From assembly GCA_905221615.1 (NCBI GenBank), contig CAJNDT010000329.1, positions 62,001 through 126,000 of the forward strand: DNA of 64,000 nt, read 5' to 3'. The notes beneath the pieces are model-generated. The model was not told where the DNA came from, searched no databases, and saw only the letters and a list, made by a program, of their open reading frames with translations. Of this stretch, positions 57,600 to 64,000 are shown piece after piece. How positions within the stretch are numbered: the stretch's first letter is position 1; every line of letters begins with the position of its first letter. The position numbers and the translations under genes were made by a program. This DNA is from Symbiodinium sp. CCMP2592. Taxonomy: Eukaryota > Sar > Dinophyceae > Suessiales > Symbiodiniaceae.

Positions 57600-57655
57600 T
57601 CTCATTTGCCTTGGGCAAAATGCCCTCACTTTTGTCTGCCTTGGGCTTACGCCCT
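57600..57655. other. Paired short GGGC-GCCC hairpins
   Basis: GGGCAAAATGCCC and GGGCTTACGCCC follow one another, each ending in GCCCTCAC. Related GGGCGATTTCCGCCCTCAC lies at 56803-56822, and GCCCTCA recurs at 56225, 56844 and 57064. They could be RNA stem-loops in the element's 3' end. Confidence 0.5.
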
Positions 57656-57696
57656 CACTCTTCTTTCTCTTCGCTTTAACCGCAACCTTTTCATAA

Positions 57697-60600
57697 TCAC
57701 ATCTCTTCTTCAGGTCGCTTGCGCTTTTCAACGCTTGGCTGATCCGTTGGACTCTTCCTTTTCTTAGTCTTCTCAGTCTTCTTGTCATTTTCATCAGCCT
57801 TCTTTGCTTTATCCTTCTTGGACTTCTCTTTCTCTTCGTGCTTGCCTTCATCGCTCTTCTTTTGCTTCTTGGGTTCTGGCTCTGAACCCCAGCTTTCTCT
57901 TGGAACTATTCCACGCTTTGCTTCAGCTGCTTCATCTGCTTCTATGTCTGCGACTTCCTTCTCATATTTGTATCTGTTCTGCCGCAGATATGATCGAACT
58001 TCGCCTTTATACCGACATATATCGGGCGTGTGCGTGCCCCAGCCTGGGTGTCGGAACGACTTCGGCACTAAGCACTTGAAATAAACGTAACAGTGCTTAC
58101 AAAACAGGCGTCTTTCTTGATTCGTCTTGTCTGGCATAGGTCCTTGATAATACATCTGTATTGCACTGGCCATCTTTGGACAATCACTTGCGCGGTGATC
58201 TGCCTCTTCCTTACAGTAAAAACATGTTGTCGGTCCTCCTTGTTTCAACCAGTAAGGATTGACATCATACTTCTGTGGTGGCTTTCCCGCTGGCTCGTTT
58301 GGCCTTTCTTTGCCACGGTCCGTTTTCTCTTTCTGCTTGTCTTCTCTTTCCTTCAGCTTCTCTTGCAGCTTTTCATCTGAAGCTTCCTTGTACCTTTGTC
58401 TCAGCTTTTCCTTCAACTCGATCTGCTTCTCTTTTGTGTTCGCTGCTTTTCTTTCCTCTTCTGTGATCCCTTGCGGTTCCTTGATCTTCAGCTGCTGTGG
58501 TACCTTCTTCGGTAAGGGTCTCGCTTTTGATGCTGGCGTAGACGGTTGGCTGCCATGCTTCTTCTTGATTTCTGCCAAAAGTCTCGCCAAGGACTCACGT
58601 CCTTTCTCTTGATCAGGATCTTGTCTCTTGTAGAGTTCTTTCAAACTTGGATACTCTTCTGCCATAACACCTAACAACTCATCAGCAGTAGCTAGAGCTG
58701 TCCCGACTTGTTGAAGGGCTGCTCTGCAGTCACTGACCTTCTCTAAGTCGTTTCTTGCTGACACAACTTCTTCTTCAAGATCTCTTAGCTCTTTGACTTT
58801 CTGATCGAGCTTCTCTTTCATCTCTTTCTTGAGCTGTTCTTCATATAGCTCCAGTTCGGCTTTAGCATCTTTGAATGCCTTTTCGGCTCTCTCTTCATCT
58901 TCTTCCATAATTGAAACGCTGCTTGTATAATCGTGCAGGCTTTCTTCTACCCGCTTGATCAAATCTTGCGTCTGGAGTCCATAGCCTCCAGGCAACTGTG
59001 CAACAGGAAATCTTAGCTGTTCCTGCCACCTCGTGAACTCCTTCTCCAGTAAGCTCGATGGCATTGAGCTTTTCAGTCCCTGTATGCTTGCTCCTCCGAG
59101 GATCGTCTCGAAAATGCTCATGCTTTCAATCGCAAATCCTGTCCTCATTGCTTGTCGCGCAGCTCTCTTTTCTTCATCGCTGCTTTCGATCACTGCATCA
59201 TCGGCAGTCTGCTTTTCAGCCTTTTCTTCCTCTGGCCTTTTATCATCGTCCTCTTTTGGCTTGTCTTCCTTCTGCTCATCCTCCTTCTGCTCTTCTTCTT
59301 TCTGCTTTTCTTCTTTCTGCTCTTCTTCTTCCTTTTGCTCTTCTTCCTGCTCCTTTTCTTCCTGTTTTTCTGCTTTAGCTTCTTCTGCTCTTTTCCTGGC
59401 TTCAATCTTCAACTCTCCTCTTCTCTCTGTCGCTGCTGCTTTCATTTCTTCAAGTTGCTCGACTCTCTCTTGCATAATCCTCCCATGCTTCTTGAGTTCT
59501 TCTTGGATAGCTGGAGGAATAACTACCTTCCTTCTTGCTTCTTCGAGCTTCAACTCTTCAGCGGTCTGCTTGAACGTCTCCAACGTCTCTTCCATCCTTT
59601 CAGACTTCTTTCCTTCTTCTTTCTCTTGCTCCTTCTTGTCGATCTTCTCTGAATCGCTTTCTCCTGAGTCCTCATCTGACTCTGGATCGGATGCTGCTTC
59701 ACTTTCCGACTTCTTCTTTTCTTCTTGTTGCTCCTTCTTTTCTTCTGCTTCATCGTCCGTTTCTATGTCTTCGCGGTATTGTCGATTCAACTCTTGAACT
59801 TCGTTGAACAATGTCTCGGAGTCTGGCCTTTCGCTTTGGCTCTTATGCAGAACCTTCCGCAAGTACTCCATCGTCTCTATGCTTCTGCTGTGATCCTTGA
59901 TCAACTTCTTCACTTCGGTGTCATCTGCACCTTTATCACTTGCCATAGCTCTTGTGATCCTTCTTGGGTCTTCCTTGTCTTCCTTCTTGAGCAAAATGGC
60001 TGCGAATCCACTTCGATGCATAACAACAATCATGCACAACAGAATGCAAATTGCGCTTGCTAATCCAAATACACTGTTCGGTCCTTGTTCAGCTTCTTCA
60101 CTTCTTGCTTCAGATAGTGATATCAGTACTCCAGTTACAACTGCTTGAACTATCCTTGTGACCATCTTCTCATCAAACCTTGTAATGCTTCTTGTCTTGA
60201 ATCTTCTCACTTCTGCTTCTTGATCTTCTTGAACGCTTGTCATCAGGAATTCACTCTTGTATCCTAGGCTTAGCATATACTTTCGTATCTTCTCCTTTGT
60301 CAGGGATTTGGTCCCTAAGTCTGAGGGATTATCCTTTCCGGCTATCGCCTTTATGATAAGCTTGGGAATCTTTTGGATCCATAAAAGGTCCACTTGTACA
60401 TGGCGTGCCTTGCCTAACCCTTTTCTTGAAATCAACTGTCTTGAGCTTGACGATTCGCTGTATAACATCAGTCTTGGTTCAACTCCTAAGATTCTCTTCA
60501 GTAATCCTTTCAGGAATACACCTTCGCTTAGGATTGACGTTGCTGCGATTGTCTCAGCTTCGCAAGATGACAATGCTACGCTCTTTTGCCTCTTGCTTTG

Positions 60601-63123
60601 GAAATGAACCAGGTTTCCATTCACCATTATCACTCCACATGAAACGCTTTGCCTTGACTCTCGGTCTGCTGCCCAGTCGCTGTCGCTTATCACTTCGATG
60701 AGCGCTGGGACCTTATAATTGTCCCTTTCGACGTTTCCTTCATCTCTTCTGCTTTTCACTTCGAGGAAACTTTTTCCTGGGTAACTTCCTTGATGAATCA
60801 GTGCTACTTCTGGCGTTCCTTTGAGATATTTTCCAACGTATCGTAGCAGTTCCATATCTGCTTCAACAGGTGAGGCTAGCTTTGTTGAAAGCTTTTTCAA
60901 GACATACATGATGTCTGGCCTCTCTGGTGCCAGATACAGTAGTATCCCAACTCCTTTCCTGTACGTATGGTGGTCGGCTTCGTTCAGCGGATCCATTCCA
61001 CCTTTCTTTGCCTGAAACGCTCTTCCGTTGTCGGCTGGACACGGCAACTTCTTGGCATATGCTCCTTCCAGCTTGAGCACTTCGATCAGTCCTTCGATGT
61101 ACTTTGTGTTCATCGTGATCTCTACGTTGCCATCTTTCATCGACTTGAAACTTCTTTTCAGGAAACTCATTGATCCATCTTCTTCATCCAATGGTCCTTC
61201 CACTTTGATCTTCAATCCTTTGCTTCTCAGGAATTCTACCAACTTCTTGAACTCTTGTCTTGATGCGTATAGCTCCATGTCATCTACATGACTCACCACA
61301 ATGATTCCGAATCCTCCTTTGTCTGGCATTCTTGAGAATAGCGCCGGGAGTCCGCTATCGCTTGCTAACCCATACTCTTCAAGGTAGCTTTTCAGTTTTC
61401 CAAACCAAGCTGCACTCCCTATTCTCTGTCCGGGCAATGTGTAACCGAGTTCATAAATTTCTCCATCGACTTCAACGATGGTCGGCTCTTCCTGCTCTAC
61501 CATAAGATAGGCGTCGCCTACATCAATACTACCGACCACATATGCTTCTGATGATGCAAACAGAGCTGACAGTAGCTTCACGGTGCTTGCTACACCGGTT
61601 GGTGAAAACAAACTTGCGATATCTGTATCACCTAACCACTTGAATTCTCTTGCTACCAGGCGTCCTCGCCTTCTCCATTCCTTTTCTCTGTGCCTCCAGT
61701 CATACACTATCTTGGTTGACAGAAACTTGTACTTTGAGATATCTGCTCCTGTTGGAAGTTTGTTAAGCACTTTCATCTTCTCGAGCCTTTCCAATTCGTG
61801 CTTCTTGGACACACTCTCAACCTTCTCCATTTCATCATCTTCTAGTTTTGGTGGTCCACTTTCGAAATCATTCGACCATTTTGGCATATCTTCTGGTATC
61901 TCTTCTTCTCCATCTGATTCTTGCCATTCTTCTTCTTCTTCGAATTCGGCTTCCATTTCCTCAAACTCTTCAAGTTCAACTTCTTCATCATCATGGAACT
62001 GTGGTAGTTCCTTCCTAAGAAATGGTTCTATCTTCTTCACGCTTCTCATTGCAATCACTCTTCTCACTGAGCTTGATGCTTCTCCGACGGCAATAAACTT
62101 TTCCGGTCTTTCTTCTGCTTCCGCCGGTCCTTCATCCATTCTTTGTCTCACCGCTTCTGGCTGCTCGCCTTTTTCAAGGTTCCTCTTTGGCGATGCTGGC
62201 GGTGGATTCTCTCCAGAAATCAACTCATCAGATTCATCACTTCTTTCACTTCTTCTTCTTGTGACTCCTTGTCCACGACTGCTTGAACTGCTGCTTGATG
62301 ATCCCATTTGTCCTTCTCCTGGATCTTCATCTTTGTCTTGTTCAGTCTCGCTTGGCGGATCTGATGCCGCTTCTTGGCTTGGGCTATACTCCTTCAGTTC
62401 ATCTTCTAACTCTTGACTTCGTTCTTTCCTTTGAACAAACTCTGGCTTGTTGTTGACAGCAATCTCGATTCCACTGTGCGGTGGTAATCTTTTCGTGGAT
62501 TTCCTTCCTACCAACATATCTTGTGTGTAGTTCCACAGTGTTCCTATAGCTTCTGCTAGAACTTCCACATCATACAGTGGCGTACACTGTCTTATCGTTC
62601 TACTCTTGATGATTCCTTGTCTTGTGCTGACCAGGTTCAGGTTGTTCACTGAATCCTTTCCGACGAAGATTCCTTTCCTCCATGCTTCACCCTTTTCCTT
62701 GACTTTTGGTACTGGTTTCGCTAGTACAACACTTCCCCATGGTGCTAGGGTACCTCGATATTCTCTGTCGAATAGCACTTCAAACGGTGTTGATCCTTTC
62801 TTCACAACAAACCGATTCAGCAAGAATGATGCATGCCTTGCTGCCCATGGGTACAATGTGCTTTCTGAAGTGATCTTCACTTTTGCTTGTGATTCAACTC
62901 CATACACCAGTGTCTTAGATAAGTTCCGAACTGTTTGAACCCATCTTTCAACTTGTAATCCTTGATGTTCATCTGGTGCCACGTCTTGTATCTCTGTCTC
63001 CAGATTCTTCATCTTCCGTATTCCTTGTACCTTCTTTCTTAGCGAAATCATTGCTGGCTCTGTGTCTGTCCTCAGAATGACTTTTGAGTTCAACAACATC
63101 AATACTCTACAGACTTCTTCCAC
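57697..63123 (-). CDS. Ty1/Copia polyprotein: integrase end, RT, RNase H, long extension
   Basis: An open frame of 1808 codons; its first codon is GTG inside the integrase, so this is not a true start. Integrase catalytic Asp 20 (RTDTEPA) and Glu 59 (GLQVER) come first, then a linker with Ser- and acidic-rich parts. RT covers about 475-720 (WRRRGRLVAREF; motif A SIDVGDAY near 534; motif C SHVDDMELY near 611) and RNase H about 810-920 (SDSDWAADRESRQS; SSCEAETIAA; KARHVQVDLLW). After that come 860 residues not expected in a standard Copia: a transmembrane segment (FGLASAICILLCMIVVM, about 1017-1034), a Glu/Lys-rich coiled coil, and a CX2CX5HX4C knuckle (CFYCKEEADHRASDC, near 1635) followed by a Cys/His-rich part and a basic tail ending at 57697. 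RT copies element RNA and integrase inserts the cDNA. All catalytic residues seen are intact, so the copy is young or still constrained. Confidence 0.93.
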   Translation of the reverse strand: MEEVCRVLMLLNSKVILRTDTEPAMISLRKKVQGIRKMKNLETEIQDVAPDEHQGLQVERWVQTVRNLSKTLVYGVESQAKVKITSESTLYPWAARHASFLLNRFVVKKGSTPFEVLFDREYRGTLAPWGSVVLAKPVPKVKEKGEAWRKGIFVGKDSVNNLNLVSTRQGIIKSRTIRQCTPLYDVEVLAEAIGTLWNYTQDMLVGRKSTKRLPPHSGIEIAVNNKPEFVQRKERSQELEDELKEYSPSQEAASDPPSETEQDKDEDPGEGQMGSSSSSSSSRGQGVTRRRSERSDESDELISGENPPPASPKRNLEKGEQPEAVRQRMDEGPAEAEERPEKFIAVGEASSSVRRVIAMRSVKKIEPFLRKELPQFHDDEEVELEEFEEMEAEFEEEEEWQESDGEEEIPEDMPKWSNDFESGPPKLEDDEMEKVESVSKKHELERLEKMKVLNKLPTGADISKYKFLSTKIVYDWRHREKEWRRRGRLVAREFKWLGDTDIASLFSPTGVASTVKLLSALFASSEAYVVGSIDVGDAYLMVEQEEPTIVEVDGEIYELGYTLPGQRIGSAAWFGKLKSYLEEYGLASDSGLPALFSRMPDKGGFGIIVVSHVDDMELYASRQEFKKLVEFLRSKGLKIKVEGPLDEEDGSMSFLKRSFKSMKDGNVEITMNTKYIEGLIEVLKLEGAYAKKLPCPADNGRAFQAKKGGMDPLNEADHHTYRKGVGILLYLAPERPDIMYVLKKLSTKLASPVEADMELLRYVGKYLKGTPEVALIHQGSYPGKSFLEVKSRRDEGNVERDNYKVPALIEVISDSDWAADRESRQSVSCGVIMVNGNLVHFQSKRQKSVALSSCEAETIAATSILSEGVFLKGLLKRILGVEPRLMLYSESSSSRQLISRKGLGKARHVQVDLLWIQKIPKLIIKAIAGKDNPSDLGTKSLTKEKIRKYMLSLGYKSEFLMTSVQEDQEAEVRRFKTRSITRFDEKMVTRIVQAVVTGVLISLSEARSEEAEQGPNSVFGLASAICILLCMIVVMHRSGFAAILLKKEDKEDPRRITRAMASDKGADDTEVKKLIKDHSRSIETMEYLRKVLHKSQSERPDSETLFNEVQELNRQYREDIETDDEAEEKKEQQEEKKKSESEAASDPESDEDSGESDSEKIDKKEQEKEEGKKSERMEETLETFKQTAEELKLEEARRKVVIPPAIQEELKKHGRIMQERVEQLEEMKAAATERRGELKIEARKRAEEAKAEKQEEKEQEEEQKEEEEQKEEKQKEEEQKEDEQKEDKPKEDDDKRPEEEKAEKQTADDAVIESSDEEKRAARQAMRTGFAIESMSIFETILGGASIQGLKSSMPSSLLEKEFTRWQEQLRFPVAQLPGGYGLQTQDLIKRVEESLHDYTSSVSIMEEDEERAEKAFKDAKAELELYEEQLKKEMKEKLDQKVKELRDLEEEVVSARNDLEKVSDCRAALQQVGTALATADELLGVMAEEYPSLKELYKRQDPDQEKGRESLARLLAEIKKKHGSQPSTPASKARPLPKKVPQQLKIKEPQGITEEERKAANTKEKQIELKEKLRQRYKEASDEKLQEKLKEREDKQKEKTDRGKERPNEPAGKPPQKYDVNPYWLKQGGPTTCFYCKEEADHRASDCPKMASAIQMYYQGPMPDKTNQERRLFCKHCYVYFKCLVPKSFRHPGWGTHTPDICRYKGEVRSYLRQNRYKYEKEVADIEADEAAEAKRGIVPRESWGSEPEPKKQKKSDEGKHEEKEKSKKDKAKKADENDKKTEKTKKRKSPTDQPSVEKRKRPEEEM

Positions 63124-64000
63124 AACGTATGCTGTTGCTTCTTCGTTGCTACTGGGATGACATGTACGAACTTTGTTGCTTCATCAACCATCACTAGTCC
63201 GATTGTCAATGCATCTTTGTTGTCTTTCGTGTTCTCTTCATCTCTTGTCCCAGTGAACTTGAAATCCATTGAAACCAACGATGCATCATGCTTCTTCTCT
63301 GACACATCAAAGTTGTCTTCTCTTGACCTTGTTGCTTGACAACTCTCACACCAATCAGCTTTCGGTAGGTGCGTCAGTTCATGTTTCTTCCTTTCTTCTT
63401 CAGTTGGCATCTCAGGTCTTCTCTCACGTTTTGGTTCTCTTGTGAATTCTAACTCCAAACCTTTTGAGATTTCTACCAACTCTTTCATCTTGTTTGACGA
63501 TACAGCTTGTTTCAACCGTTGCCATAGTTGAGCTTTGCTTCCAGTCTTTCCTATCTTCAGAAATTCGCATGCTGTTCTCAACTGCTTGAGTGAGCTTTCT
63601 GGGCTTAGCTCGACTCCTGCCACAATCATTGCTTCATCCATCTTCTCTCCTAGCTTTGGCAGTTGGTCTTCTATCTTCTTCCATTCTTTCATATCTTCTT
63701 CTGCAGGCGGTTCACTTGGAAACAAGTTTTCCATAGCTTCTGCAGCTTCTTTCTCAACTTCTTCTACTTTCTTCTTGGTACTCTTCTCTTCTTGAGCTGA
63801 CATCTCCACGTCTGCTGCTTCCACTTCTTTTTCTTGTTCTTTTCTTTTCTTCTTTGGCAGTGTTCTCTCATACTCGCCATACTCTTCAAGTCCTAGAGAT
63901 TTTCTCTCCAAGATCGTGATGATAACCGAGTTCTCTTCAACCGCATCTATCGAGACTTCTTCTCGATCTTCCCACTTTTCAGCGCACTCCACAAACTCCA
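63099..64000 (-). CDS. Ty1/Copia integrase N-terminus with SAP-like motif, partial
   Basis: The open frame runs in from beyond the right edge (the codon at 63992 is GTG and upstream codons are also open) and stops at 63099. In order: acidic and Lys-rich region, a SAP-like motif (SLKQLRTACEFLKIGKTGSK, then AQLWQRL, about 63600-63510), the integrase HHCC finger (HELTHLPKADWCESC, about 63390-63345), and the catalytic-core start with the first Asp (LVSMDFKFTG, about 63270) and LVMVDEATKFVHVIPV. SAP motifs bind DNA and may help targeting. The core then passes into the 57697-63123 frame: the two overlap by 25 bp and a -1 change near 63130 is needed. Gag and protease lie outside the window. Confidence 0.9.
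   Translation of the reverse strand, partial: EFVECAEKWEDREEVSIDAVEENSVIITILERKSLGLEEYGEYERTLPKKKRKEQEKEVEAADVEMSAQEEKSTKKKVEEVEKEAAEAMENLFPSEPPAEEDMKEWKKIEDQLPKLGEKMDEAMIVAGVELSPESSLKQLRTACEFLKIGKTGSKAQLWQRLKQAVSSNKMKELVEISKGLELEFTREPKRERRPEMPTEEERKKHELTHLPKADWCESCQATRSREDNFDVSEKKHDASLVSMDFKFTGTRDEENTKDNKDALTIGLVMVDEATKFVHVIPVATKKQQHTLWKKSVEY

Noticed and set aside
59033..62416. Plus-strand frames of 250-280 codons opposite the Copia polyprotein
   Set aside because: They are antisense shadows of the Glu/Lys-rich and Ser-rich codons; no domain on that strand.
63120..63135. Programmed -1 frameshift at the integrase junction
   Set aside because: No X XXY YYZ heptamer and no evident downstream pseudoknot were seen, so recoding is kept only as an open possibility in the findings.
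1..64000. tRNA, 5S rRNA or snRNA genes
   Set aside because: I looked for GGTTCGANTCC-type B boxes and found no convincing match; a tRNAscan or Infernal run would settle it.

Overview
The window is nuclear DNA from a dinoflagellate, most likely a member of the Symbiodiniaceae. This is inferred from content: broken ubiquitin-like plus RCC1-type repeat coding sequence of a kind very common in these genomes (13.97-15.16 kb), two exons of a peridinin/fucoxanthin chlorophyll a/c light-harvesting protein (35.3-35.65 kb), LINE and Copia families with dinoflagellate-type domain layouts, TTTAGGG-type telomere words and a possible GC splice donor. No bacterial signals (operons, Shine-Dalgarno sites, CRISPR arrays, tRNA clusters) were seen.

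Layout. 1-1.5 kb: minus-strand coiled-coil, probably Gag-like, coding sequence running off the left edge. 1.5-9.7 kb: gene-poor DNA with one TPR exon, small duplications, a hairpin and many degenerate telomere-like words. 9.75-10.34 kb: microsatellite, followed by a decayed minus-strand LINE (10.4-12.25 kb). 13-15.2 kb: an exon-like segment and the Ubl-RCC1 pseudogene. 15.2-19.4 kb: intergenic DNA, a CTTG tract and minisatellites. 19.5-29.04 kb: plus-strand LINE material (reverse transcriptase, zinc fingers, a Lys/Gly-rich domain and a possible USP-like protease region). It is split by a 3.87-kb terminal-inverted-repeat element that landed inside the reverse transcriptase and left a 9-11 bp target duplication. 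29.2-56 kb: mostly telomere-word-rich intron or intergenic DNA with short exon-like segments, including a minus-strand micro-exon coiled-coil gene (32.1-34.6 kb), the light-harvesting relic, a MITE-like foldback, several microsatellites and repeat modules. 56-64 kb: a minus-strand Ty1/Copia retrotransposon, with a tandemly duplicated 3' noncoding region (56.05-57.57 kb), an 1808-codon open frame, and the integrase N-terminal part running off the right edge.

The only long, well-preserved coding sequence is the Copia polyprotein. It has one frame break in the integrase core and an unusual 860-residue extension after RNase H with a transmembrane segment, acidic coiled coil and zinc knuckle. Host coding material appears only as small exons with plausible splice sites, some clearly decayed. 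Exon calls without a recognised family are by-eye judgements and carry low confidence. No promoter, terminator, spliced-leader site, tRNA or rRNA gene could be supported.
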